Assembly (NCBI GenBank): GCA_964569055.1
Contig: CAZMSZ010000115.1
Coordinates: 1 to 19,497, forward strand
Direction of reading: 5' to 3'
DNA from: JAWLGW01 sp964569055
GTDB lineage: Bacteria > Planctomycetota > J058
DNA length: 19,497 bases
Shown here: positions 11,782 to 19,455 of the stretch, piece by piece
Position numbering within the stretch: position 1 is the stretch's first letter
Layout: each line of letters opens with the position of its first letter
Notes under the pieces: model-generated
What the model saw: the letters and a program-made list of their open reading frames with translations, nothing else
What the model was told of the DNA's origin: nothing
Database searches by the model: none
Position numbers and translations under genes: made by a program

Positions 11782-14487
11782 ATGGAAGGCGACGTCACGC
11801 TCTCCGCGCCCGCCAAGGAGGCGGCCCTCGCCCTGGGCGAGGTGCAGAAGGCCCTCCGCTTCTTCCGCCTGTACCCCCCGGGGCACCCGCTGCGGGCCGA
11901 CGCGGTGGCGCGCACGCACGAGCGGCTCACGGGCGCGCTCGGGCGGCACGGCCCGTTCGAGCTCACCGTCCGCGAGGACGGGCTCTCGCTGGGGACCGAG
12001 GTCGTCCTCCACGGCTCGGGGCAGTCCACGGACCTCGCGGCGCTGCTGTTCCCGTGCGGGGTGGAGGCGCTGACCCTGCGCCCGGGCATCGAGCCCGACG
12101 AGGTCGAGCAGCTCGTCCGCGCGCTCGCCGAGGCGGGCGGCCCCGACGGCGCCGACCTCGGCGTGGTGCTGTGGGGGCGCGCGCTGCCGCACGTCGCCGT
12201 GCGGCTGCTCGACGCGCTGGCCGAAGACGACGACGCGTTCGAGGGCGACGACCCCGCGGCGGGCATGCCGAGCGGGTCGGAGCGGCTCGACCCCCAGGGG
12301 CGGGCGGGCGACCCCGCGGTCGCGCTCGCCCTCGCGCGTCGAGACGCCGAGCTCGACCCGACGCGCGGCGCCGAGGACGCCGGGCAGGCGGCGCTGCGCG
12401 GGCTGCTGCTCGAGGAGGTCGCCCGCGCCTCGCTGCTCGAGCACGCGCGCGAGGTGGTCGGCTGGATCAGCCGCGAGGACGAGCTCGCCGACGTCGACGT
12501 GGGGCGGTTCCACGTGGCGCGCGCGCTGCAGGCGCTCGCCAGGGGCGACCTCGACGCTGCGGCCGAGGCGGTCGCGACGCTGACCGACGCCGGCCCGCTG
12601 CGGCGCCGGCACGCGGCGCTGCTCGGCGCCGAGGACGCGCTCCGCCGCCTCGCCCACGCGCTCGAGCTGCTCGCGCCCGAGCTCGGCCCCGACGGCTTGA
12701 TCGAGCGCGGCCTGCGCTACCTCACGCCGCTCGGGGACGGCGGGGTCGCGGGCGCGTGCGCGGTCTACGCGGCCACCCCCAACGGGGACGTGCGGCGCGT
12801 GTTCCGGCGCTACCTCTCCAGCCACGTCGGGTTCGCGGCCGACGCCGTCGGGGCGCTGGCCCTGGCCCGAGACGACCAGGTCGCCAAGGAGGCGATCGGG
12901 ATCCTGGCGCTCGGCGGGCGCGACTCGCGCGCGTGGGAGCTGTTGCGCGAGCTGGGCGAGGGGCGCGCTCCGCCAGAGCGGGCCGCGCTGGCGCGCCAGG
13001 TGCTCGGGCGGCTGACCGGCGAGGCGCAGCGCCTGCGCTACCTGGTGGTGATCCGCGAGGACGAGCGGCGCGCGCGCCGGCTGGCGGCGGCGCGGCGGCT
13101 GGGCGAGCTCGGGGTCGACGACCCCGTGGTGTTCGAGCAGCTCGCGCAGCTGGTGCTCGCGCCCGAGCTCGCGCAGCGCGACGACGAGGAGCTGGGGGAG
13201 CTGCTCGCGCTCCTGGTCCGGCTGGGCGGGGTGCGGGCGGTCGCGACGCTGCAGCAGCTCGCGCAGCGGCGCACGCTGGTGTTCGGCCGGCGCGAGGCGC
13301 AGCGCGTGCGCGAGGCCGCGCTCGCGACGCTCGAGCGGCTCCAGCGCGGTGAGCTGGTCGGACCGATCCGCGCGCCCAGGACGCTGCCGACGCCCACCCC
13401 CACCGAGCAGGACGACTCGGAGCGAGAGGGCGAGCTCGCGCACGACGCGCCCACCTGGCGCCGCCGGCCGGATCGCGACCGGGACGAGGTGGACGGACCG
13501 GCCCTCGACGAGGGCGAGCTCGAGGGCGAGGCGCAGGACGACGCGGCGCTCCCGCCGGCGGACGAGGACGATCAGGACGGGGCGGTGACCCGGGTGCTCG
13601 CGGTGCGCGTCACGCGCGAGGCGCCGCCCTCGCTCGACGAGGACGAGGAGGACGGCGCGGTGACGCGGGTCCTCGACAGGCCGAAGCGGCCGCGTCCGGC
13701 GGCCGAGGGCGGGCCGGCGCCGGAGGCGCACGAGGCGGGCGACGACGACGACGCGCCGCTCGCGGACGGGAGCGACACGTCCCACGCGCAGGAGCTGTGG
13801 GTCGAGCAGGTGGCGTCGTCGAGCCGCTCCTCGTGGGTCGAGGCCTGGGTGGACGAAGGCCCCGCGGACGCGCCCGACACGCGCCCAGACGGCGAGCCGG
13901 CTCGCGAGGCGCGCGTGCCCGACTTCGACGACGAGGCGGGCCTCACCGAGCAGGCGCTCGACCTCGCCGCGCGGACCCTGGCCGCCGGCGACGTGGAGGG
14001 GGCCGCGCGGATCGCGGCGGAGCTGGCCGAGGCCAACGGCGGCCGCCTGAGCGCGGCCGCCTCGCGCCGGCTGGCGACCCCCGAGCTCCTGGGCGAGGTG
14101 GGGCGGGCCCTCGAGCGGCTGGTGGGGTTCCTCGGCGACGACGCGCTGATCGCGCTCGGACGCGACCTGCTCGACCGGCTCGACGACGTCGCCCTGCCCG
14201 CCGTGTGCGAGCTCTACCCCGAGCTGACCGACGACCACGTGCGGCGGGTGTTCCGGCGCTTCCTCTCGGACCGGGCCTCGACGTCGGCGGACGCGCTCGA
14301 GCCGCTGACCCGCCACGCCCGCCGGCAGATCGCGCAGGAGGCGCTGGGCATGCTGGCCATGGGAGGCCCGGGCTCGCGGGCCTGGGCGCTGCTGCGCGAG
14401 CTGGCCGACGACGCGGCGCAGCCGGCGCGCGCCAAGCTGGCCGCGCTGGTGGTGGCCAAGATCGAGCGGGCCGGAGGCGGCGCGTGA
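11782..14487 (+). CDS. Large HEAT-like repeat protein with 'YPPGHP' N-domain
   Basis: A 901-residue cytoplasmic protein of unknown function. The ATG at 11782 has AGGAG close upstream (3 nt). Residues about 15-125 form a compact alpha/beta domain opening KALRFFRLYPPGHPLRADAV, then LTVREDGLSLGTEVV and IEPDEVEQLVRAL. The same layout opens the next gene. Helical HEAT-like repeats fill residues about 165-535. A very acidic, probably disordered linker (about 535-725) contains DGAVTRVL twice. The C-terminal part (about 730-900) repeats residues about 248-415: both contain LARGDLDAA/LAAGDVEGA, then VRRVFRRYLSS/VRRVFRRFLSD, then EAIGILALGG/EALGMLAMGG and SRAWELLRELG/SRAWALLRELA. This is a clear internal duplication of about 170 residues. 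The stop overlaps the next start by 4 nt, so the two proteins are made together and probably interact. It is most likely a scaffold or sensor. Confidence 0.75.
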   Translation: MEGDVTLSAPAKEAALALGEVQKALRFFRLYPPGHPLRADAVARTHERLTGALGRHGPFELTVREDGLSLGTEVVLHGSGQSTDLAALLFPCGVEALTLRPGIEPDEVEQLVRALAEAGGPDGADLGVVLWGRALPHVAVRLLDALAEDDDAFEGDDPAAGMPSGSERLDPQGRAGDPAVALALARRDAELDPTRGAEDAGQAALRGLLLEEVARASLLEHAREVVGWISREDELADVDVGRFHVARALQALARGDLDAAAEAVATLTDAGPLRRRHAALLGAEDALRRLAHALELLAPELGPDGLIERGLRYLTPLGDGGVAGACAVYAATPNGDVRRVFRRYLSSHVGFAADAVGALALARDDQVAKEAIGILALGGRDSRAWELLRELGEGRAPPERAALARQVLGRLTGEAQRLRYLVVIREDERRARRLAAARRLGELGVDDPVVFEQLAQLVLAPELAQRDDEELGELLALLVRLGGVRAVATLQQLAQRRTLVFGRREAQRVREAALATLERLQRGELVGPIRAPRTLPTPTPTEQDDSEREGELAHDAPTWRRRPDRDRDEVDGPALDEGELEGEAQDDAALPPADEDDQDGAVTRVLAVRVTREAPPSLDEDEEDGAVTRVLDRPKRPRPAAEGGPAPEAHEAGDDDDAPLADGSDTSHAQELWVEQVASSSRSSWVEAWVDEGPADAPDTRPDGEPAREARVPDFDDEAGLTEQALDLAARTLAAGDVEGAARIAAELAEANGGRLSAAASRRLATPELLGEVGRALERLVGFLGDDALIALGRDLLDRLDDVALPAVCELYPELTDDHVRRVFRRFLSDRASTSADALEPLTRHARRQIAQEALGMLAMGGPGSRAWALLRELADDAAQPARAKLAALVVAKIERAGGGA

Positions 14488-15833
14488 GCGACGTGGGCGC
14501 GCGCGGTGAGGACGCGGCGCGCCGCGTGGCGCACGACCTCGCGGCCGCCCTGCGGGTGACCCGGCTGCACGCGGTCGAGAACGTGGTGTGTCGGCGGGCG
14601 CTGGAGGCGCTGCAGCGCTCCTTGGAGGAGGCGCTCGAGGACGGCCCGCTCACGGTGTCGGCGCGCCGCGGGCGCCTGACGGTGAACGGGGTCGCCCTGG
14701 GGGGGCGGCTCGGGGCCTGGCAGGCCGAGCTGCGCGACGCGCTCGAGCGCCTGGCGGTCGGGCGGCTGCGGCTGAGCGGCCGGTTCTCGCTCGAGGCCGT
14801 GCGCGCGCTGGTCGGGTGCGCCCGGGACCTCACGGCGAGCGAGCCGCGCGAGCGCCTGCGCGAGCTGGCGGGGCGGCTCGCCGAGCGGGTGCCTCCCCCG
14901 GCCGAAGCGCGGGTGGCGGGGCTCGAGCCCGCGAGCCGCTCGGCCGGCGTTCCGGCCGAGGTCGCGGCGGCCTCGCGCGCCGGGCGCTGCTACGACCTGT
15001 TGTTCGAGCTCGCCGCGGCCATGCACGCCGACGTCCGGGCGCGCGAGGCACCCGGCCGCCAAGAGCAGCCGCTCCGCCACGTGCTCACGCAGGCGATCGA
15101 TGGGCTGGAGCAGCGGCCGTTCGCGGCGCGCCTGCTGGCGCTCACCGCCTCGTCCTGCGCGACCGACCCGCTCGCCACGCACGCCGCTCACACCGCGATC
15201 CTGGCGCTCGCCATGGGCAGGCAGCTCGGCCTGACCCGCGCCCAGCTGGCGGAGCTCGGGTTCGCGGCCTTCCACCACGACCTCGGCCGCGCGCCCGTGG
15301 GGCGCTTCCCGGCCCTCCCGCCGGCGGTGGTCGAGACCCCCGAGGACCACGTGCTCGCCGGCCTGCGCCTGGCGCTCGCGGCCGGCGCCGGCGCCAACGA
15401 TCAGCTCGCGCGCCTGGTCGTGATCCACGAGCACCACCGCCAGCGCGACGGCTATCCGCAGGGAGCCCTGACCCCTCCCCACCCCTACTCGCGCCTGATC
15501 GCCGTGGCCGACGCCTTCGACGCGTTCGAGTGCGGGGCGCCCTGGCGCCCCGCCCTGGCCCCCGCCGAGGCGCTCCGCGCCCTCCTGGCCGACGGTCGCC
15601 GCCACGACCCAGTCGCCGCGCGCCTCCTGGCCGACGTCCTCGGCCCGCGCCCGCGCGGCACGATCGTGGAGCTGGCCGGCCGCGCCGTGGGCGTGATCCT
15701 CGACGGCCGCGGCGAGCGCCCCCTGGTCCGCCGCGTCGCCGACCGCAAGCTGCTCACGCCCGCCCCCGAGGAGATCACGGGCGAGCTGCCGCAGGAGACG
15801 GTGCCGACCTGGCGGGAGCTGGTGGTCGGGTAG
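14484..15833 (+). CDS. Divergent HD-GYP domain protein (putative cyclic-di-GMP phosphodiesterase)
   Basis: 449 residues. The GTG at 14484 overlaps the upstream stop (GTGA) and follows GGAGG at 6 nt. Residues about 12-125 (LRVTRLHAVENVVCRRAL, LTVSARRGRLTVNGVAL, FSLEAVRALVG) repeat the N-terminal layout of the upstream protein. The C-terminal half is an HD-GYP phosphohydrolase: His233 (HAAHTAILALA), His265-Asp266 (HHDLGR, usual HDIGK), His289 (EDHVLAG), His317-His318 and DGYP (322-325), and LIAVADAFDAF. Metal ligands are mostly kept, but the usual HHExxDGxGYP is shortened to HHRQRDGYP (Glu lost, two residues missing) and the HDIGK lysine is Arg. It may cleave cyclic-di-GMP, act on another nucleotide, or be a degenerate sensor. 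The nearby PilZ gene supports the cyclic-di-GMP theme. Confidence 0.8.
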   Translation: MSDVGARGEDAARRVAHDLAAALRVTRLHAVENVVCRRALEALQRSLEEALEDGPLTVSARRGRLTVNGVALGGRLGAWQAELRDALERLAVGRLRLSGRFSLEAVRALVGCARDLTASEPRERLRELAGRLAERVPPPAEARVAGLEPASRSAGVPAEVAAASRAGRCYDLLFELAAAMHADVRAREAPGRQEQPLRHVLTQAIDGLEQRPFAARLLALTASSCATDPLATHAAHTAILALAMGRQLGLTRAQLAELGFAAFHHDLGRAPVGRFPALPPAVVETPEDHVLAGLRLALAAGAGANDQLARLVVIHEHHRQRDGYPQGALTPPHPYSRLIAVADAFDAFECGAPWRPALAPAEALRALLADGRRHDPVAARLLADVLGPRPRGTIVELAGRAVGVILDGRGERPLVRRVADRKLLTPAPEEITGELPQETVPTWRELVVG

Positions 15834-15844
15834 GTCCGCGCCTC

Positions 15845-16083
15845 GTGCTCGTGCTCGTGCTCGTGCTCGTTCCAAGGTGACAGCCTCGCGAGTTCGAGTC
15901 CGACGCCGATTCGGACGCCGAGTCCGAGTCCGAGTCCGAGTCCGAGTCCGAGTCCGAGTCCGAGTCCGACTCCGCCTCCGGGTCCGGGTCCGGGTCCGAG
16001 TCCGAGTCCCGAGAGGCTGTCGCGTACGCCACCACGCCTCGCCAGGAGCGAGCACGAGCACGAACGAGCACGAGCACGAGCAC
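15845..16083. repeat. Composite hexamer inverted repeat, long copy
   Basis: Four GTGCTC hexamers (15845-15868) on the left and five GAGCAC hexamers (16050-16061 and 16066-16083, interrupted by GAAC) on the right form complementary arms about 180 nt apart, around a tandem GAGTCC array. The element fills the 273-nt space between the convergent HD-GYP and PilZ genes and shares its arm sequence and layout with the short copy at 2655-2733. It may act as a bidirectional terminator or be a dispersed intergenic repeat. No gene is present here. Confidence 0.8.
15890..16009. repeat. GAGTCC tandem hexamer array (20 units)
   Basis: Twenty in-phase hexamers. Five degenerate units (15890-15919) lead into fifteen units (15920-16009): eight perfect GAGTCC, then GACTCC, GCCTCC, three GGGTCC and two GAGTCC. 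The loss of uniformity at both ends is typical of a slippage-driven minisatellite. Because the unit is a multiple of three it leaves every frame open, which explains the Asp-Ser repeat frame on the minus strand. Confidence 0.9.
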
Positions 16084-16106
16084 GACTCCGGGCGAGGCCT
16101 CTCCGC

Positions 16107-16634
16107 CTACTTCCGCCGCGCCACCAGCTCCTCGAGGGCCTGGCGCTGGCTGTCGGTCAGCTTCACGAAGCGCGCGCCCACCACGAACTGGCCCTTGCTC
16201 GCGCCGCGGCCGGGCGCGACCCGGCGGACCTCGGCGTAGAAGGCGCGCGCGCGGAACAGCTCGGGGGCGTGGAGCGTGACCTTGACCACGTCGCCGACCT
16301 CGAGCGGCGGCGGGCGGATGCCGTCGAGGCGGCGGCGGTCGGGGACGCCGGGGAGCTTGAAGGCGATCCCGGTGGTGGAGATGTCCCCGAGCTCGTTGAG
16401 GTCGAGCGCGCCGCGCGGCGAGGCCTCGATCGCGACGCGGGCGCGCGGGTCGGTCACCCGGCGGGCGCGGCGGCGGTTGGGGGGGCCGTGGGCCGGCTGC
16501 GCTCCGCCGATCGTGTGCTCGACGCCGCAGCAGGGGCAGGCGCCGAGCTGGCCGACGTGGGCGCGGTCGGTGAACACGCGCTTGCCGCAGGCGCCGCAGG
16601 GGTAGACCACGAAGTCGACGGCCGGCCGGGTCAC
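16107..16634 (-). CDS. PilZ domain protein with N-terminal zinc ribbon
   Basis: A 175-residue protein. The GTG at 16634 overlaps the kinase stop (GTGA) and follows GAGGAG at 5 nt, so it is translationally coupled to the kinase. Residues 13-36 form a zinc ribbon (Cys13-x2-Cys16 ... Cys33-x2-Cys36). The rest is a PilZ domain: an Arg-rich segment (RRRARR, 54-59), then DISTTG (Asp84, Ser86, Gly89), which together match the RxxxR and D/NxSxxG cyclic-di-GMP-binding signature, and later FVVGARFVKL. It is predicted to bind cyclic-di-GMP and signal to a partner, perhaps the kinase. The zinc ribbon could mediate dimerisation or nucleic-acid or protein contact. A convergent HD-GYP gene across the repeat could control the same second messenger. 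Confidence 0.85.
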   Translation of the reverse strand: MTRPAVDFVVYPCGACGKRVFTDRAHVGQLGACPCCGVEHTIGGAQPAHGPPNRRRARRVTDPRARVAIEASPRGALDLNELGDISTTGIAFKLPGVPDRRRLDGIRPPPLEVGDVVKVTLHAPELFRARAFYAEVRRVAPGRGASKGQFVVGARFVKLTDSQRQALEELVARRK

Positions 16635-19141
16635 CGCGGCTCCTCGGCCGCGCGGACCGTGAAGAAGCCCTCCTCGTAGCGGCCGGCCGTGGGGCCGGGC
16701 ACGGGGACGCCCAGCCGGGCGGCGAGCGCGGCGCGCTCCGCCGCGTCGGGGAGGCGCCCGCCGCGCGAGGCGGCGAAGGCCGCCGCCTCCTCCTCGCGCA
16801 CGCCGCGCACCGGCTCGTGCTCGGTCCCCGCTGGCGGCTCCCCTCGCCCCGCCCAGGCGCGCGGCGGCCGGAGCGGGCCGGGCGCGCGGGCGGCGGCCTC
16901 GGCGAACCACGCCGCGTACTCGGCGTTGGTGACCGCGCGGTCGCGCGCGTGGAGCGCGCGCACCTCGCCCGGCTCGGGCGCGAGCTCGAGGTACACCGCG
17001 CCGCTGGGGGTGGCCCGCGCCCACGCCAGCCGCGCGCGCAGCCGCTCCAGCGAGGGGGAGGCTTGCCCGGCGAGGCGCTCGCCGGCGCGGCGCAAGGCGA
17101 GCTCCGCCGCGTCGAGGCTGCCCTCGCGCAGGAAGGCCGCGGCGCGCTCGAGCAGGTGGGCGACGTCCCGCTCGAGCGCCTCGTGGGCGGGATCCGCCGC
17201 GGGCGCCGCGCCCAGCTCGGCGAGGACCTGCTCGAGCTCGGCCTCGCGGGCGAGCGCGCGCGCCAGCGGGGCGAACTCGCGCAGCGCGGCGACCGCCTCG
17301 GCGAGGCGGTCGGGCCCCGCGCCCCGCGCCTCGCTGATCGCGAGGGTCAGCGCCGCCTCGTCGCGCTGGCGGGCGCGGGCGGCCTCGAGGCTGGCGGTCA
17401 GCTGCGGGTCGCCGGGGACGGCGCGCAGCGCGGCCTCGTAGGCGAGGATCGCCTGCTCCAGGCGCCCTTCGGCCTCGGCCCGCGCGCCCGCCTCGAGCGC
17501 GAGGTCGCGTCGCGCCGCGAGCAGCCGCCCGAGCAGCGGCGGGACGCGCGCGGTCGTGAGGCCCGCGGCCTGGCTCCAGGCCTCGAGCGCGGCGCGAGCC
17601 TCGCCGCGATCCCAGGCGGCGTCGCCCCGCGCCACCGCCTCGCCGAACTCGACCCGCGCCAGTGCGTCGCGGAAGCTGGCCGCGGGGGGCGTGGCGACCG
17701 CGCGCGCCACCGGATCGGCCGGGACCTCCACGGGCGCGACCTCCACGGGCGCGACCTCGGGGGGGTCGCCGGGCGTGGGCTCGAGGGGCGGCGGCTCGGG
17801 CCGCGGCTCGCTCGGCGGCACGTCGTCGGGCGCGGGCGGGCGGACGCCGACGTCGGGGGGGTCGCTCCGGGGGGGCGGCTCGCGCGAGCCGCCCGTGAAG
17901 ACCACCAGCAGCGCGCCCAGGGTCAGCGCCGCAGCGAGCCCCGCCGCGGCGGCGGCCGCCCAGGCCGGGAGCACGCGCGGAGGCGCGACGCCCGCGCGGC
18001 GCGGCGCGCCCCCTCGTCCCCCGCCGCCGCGCGCCGGCTCGGGCGCGAGCACGGGCTCGCGCCCGCGCCGCGCCTTGAGCCGCGCGAGGTCTCGCCGCAG
18101 CTCGCGGGCGTCGGGCCGCTGCTCCGGCTCCTTGCACAGCATGGCGTCGACCAGACGCGAGAGGTCCCGCGAGACCGGCACCACCTCGTGCAGCAGCGGC
18201 GCGGGCGCGTTGAGGTTGGCGGTGAGGTACTCGATCTTGTTGCGCGCGTGGAACGGGGCGCGCCCCGCGAACATCTGGAACGCCAGGATCCCGAGCGAGA
18301 ACACGTCCGAGCGCAAGGTGGGCGCGGCGCCGCGCACCACCTCGGGGGCCACGTACTTGGCGGTCCCGAGGAACCGCCCCTCCGCGGCGGCCGTGCTCTG
18401 GTCGAGCTGGATCATGTGCGCCAGGCCGAAGTCTGTCACCTTGACCAGCACGTCGAACTCGCCCGCGATCTCGTAGCCGTAGCGGGCGCGGTCGGTGACC
18501 AGCATGATGTTGCTCGGCTTGAGGTCGCGGTGCCCGATCCCGCGCTCGTGCGCGGCGACGAGCCCGTCGACGAGCTGGCACAGGATCTGGACCCCCTCCT
18601 CCTCCAGGAGCGGCCCGCGCTTGAGGTGGTCCTTGAGCGTCTCGCCCTCGATCAGCTCCATCGTGAAGTAGAGCCGCCCCTCGACCGAGCCGACCTCGTG
18701 GACCTTCACCACGTTGGCGTGGTCGATCAGCGCGGTGTTGGCCGCCTCGCGCAGGAACCGGCGTACGTACTCGGGGTCGAGCGCGATCTCGGCCTTCATG
18801 ACCTTGAGCGCCACGCGCGCGGCGCGCTCGTCGCGCGCCCCGAAGCCCGAGCCGGCGGCCCGCTCGAGGTCGATCGCCTGGTAGACCTCCGCCATGCCGC
18901 CCCGGCCGAGCGGCTCCTCGAGCTCGAACTTGCCGAACCGGGTCCCCGGCCGGACAACGCGCGGCTGCCCGTGGATCGGCACCGTGGGCAGCAGGCGCTG
19001 GATCAGCTCGGCCTTGAAGCGCGAGGCGTCGAACCGCTCGCGCGCGTAGCTGAGGAAGTCGGCCCCGAGCTGCACCGTCGCGCCCGCCGCCGAGCCCTGC
19101 TCGGGGGCCTCGAGCTCGAGGTCGTCCTGGCCGATCGGCAT
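16631..19141 (-). CDS. Transmembrane Ser/Thr protein kinase with partial FGE-like C-terminal domain
   Basis: An 836-residue membrane kinase of the bacterial PknB-like type. The kinase domain (about 70-355) has GRGGMAEV (79-86), Lys113 in VALK, HRDLKPSN (204-211, catalytic Asp206), DFG (237-239) and APE (265-267), so it should be active. Basic and Gly-rich sequence leads to one transmembrane helix (about 392-415), then a Pro/Glu/Val-rich spacer (418-475, with two EVAPV repeats). An Ala/Glu-rich helical region (about 490-700), TPR- or coiled-coil-like, lies outside the membrane. The last 126 residues (VTNAEYAAWFAEA, RGVREEEAAAFA, GGRLPDAAERAAL) match the N-terminal half of a formylglycine-generating-enzyme/sulfatase-modifying domain, which ends before the catalytic Cys region. 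This tail is probably a ligand-binding module. The ATG at 19141 has only a weak GGAAG 10 nt upstream. It is the first gene of the kinase-PilZ pair. Confidence 0.9.
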   Translation of the reverse strand: MPIGQDDLELEAPEQGSAAGATVQLGADFLSYARERFDASRFKAELIQRLLPTVPIHGQPRVVRPGTRFGKFELEEPLGRGGMAEVYQAIDLERAAGSGFGARDERAARVALKVMKAEIALDPEYVRRFLREAANTALIDHANVVKVHEVGSVEGRLYFTMELIEGETLKDHLKRGPLLEEEGVQILCQLVDGLVAAHERGIGHRDLKPSNIMLVTDRARYGYEIAGEFDVLVKVTDFGLAHMIQLDQSTAAAEGRFLGTAKYVAPEVVRGAAPTLRSDVFSLGILAFQMFAGRAPFHARNKIEYLTANLNAPAPLLHEVVPVSRDLSRLVDAMLCKEPEQRPDARELRRDLARLKARRGREPVLAPEPARGGGGRGGAPRRAGVAPPRVLPAWAAAAAAGLAAALTLGALLVVFTGGSREPPPRSDPPDVGVRPPAPDDVPPSEPRPEPPPLEPTPGDPPEVAPVEVAPVEVPADPVARAVATPPAASFRDALARVEFGEAVARGDAAWDRGEARAALEAWSQAAGLTTARVPPLLGRLLAARRDLALEAGARAEAEGRLEQAILAYEAALRAVPGDPQLTASLEAARARQRDEAALTLAISEARGAGPDRLAEAVAALREFAPLARALAREAELEQVLAELGAAPAADPAHEALERDVAHLLERAAAFLREGSLDAAELALRRAGERLAGQASPSLERLRARLAWARATPSGAVYLELAPEPGEVRALHARDRAVTNAEYAAWFAEAAARAPGPLRPPRAWAGRGEPPAGTEHEPVRGVREEEAAAFAASRGGRLPDAAERAALAARLGVPVPGPTAGRYEEGFFTVRAAEEPR

Positions 19142-19250
19142 GTCAGCGAGCTTCCAACGCGGCGGGTCCCAGCCCGAAGGTAGCCCGTCGGTCGCTCATA
19201 CGCCACGCCGATGGCGCGCGTGGAGACGACGTGTGCGTGGTTTCTCCTGC

Positions 19251-19274
19251 TTTCCTGCTTTCCTGCTTTCCTGC
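19251..19274. repeat. Tandem octamer repeat TTTCCTGC x3
   Basis: Three perfect TTTCCTGC units, preceded by one imperfect unit (TTTCTCCTGC, 19241-19250). This is a pyrimidine-rich slippage-type repeat in the upstream region of the kinase, on the non-template side of its leader if transcription starts to its right. Confidence 0.85.
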
Positions 19275-19430
19275 CTATCTCTTCTCTTCGGCTCCGCCTT
19301 CCCGCGTTCCTGTCGGAGCTCTTGAAGCTCCCGGCCAGGAGTGGGTGCCATGAGCGACAGCCGAAGCAGCGTGCATAAGCAGCGTGAGCTGCGCTTCGCC
19401 GCGCTGCTCGCAATTGCCACCTGCGTGGTT

Positions 19431-19455
19431 TCTGGGGGGGCTCCGCCCCCCCAGA
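19431..19455. repeat. Strong G/C hairpin (terminator-like)
   Basis: TCTGGGGGGG (19431-19440) pairs perfectly with CCCCCCCAGA (19446-19455) around CTCCG, which can close by one more C-G pair to a TCC loop. There is no T-tract on either side. It could end transcription of a gene lying to the right of the window, or be a dispersed intergenic hairpin. Confidence 0.6.

Noticed and set aside
11599..14316. Long minus-strand open frame opposite the HEAT-repeat gene
   Set aside because: Its composition is dominated by Arg, Gly, Val and His with no recognisable domain. The plus strand shows an internal duplication and coherent helices, so the minus frame is a shadow.
15890..16009. Regular repeats that might suggest a CRISPR array
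   Set aside because: Units are 6 bp, contiguous and without spacers, and no cas genes are nearby.
15775..16083. Minus-strand open frame encoding a long Asp-Ser repeat and a Ser-Thr repeat
   Set aside because: It is a by-product of hexamer repeats, whose unit length is a multiple of three. It overlaps the end of the HD-GYP gene and has no ribosome-binding site or conserved domain.
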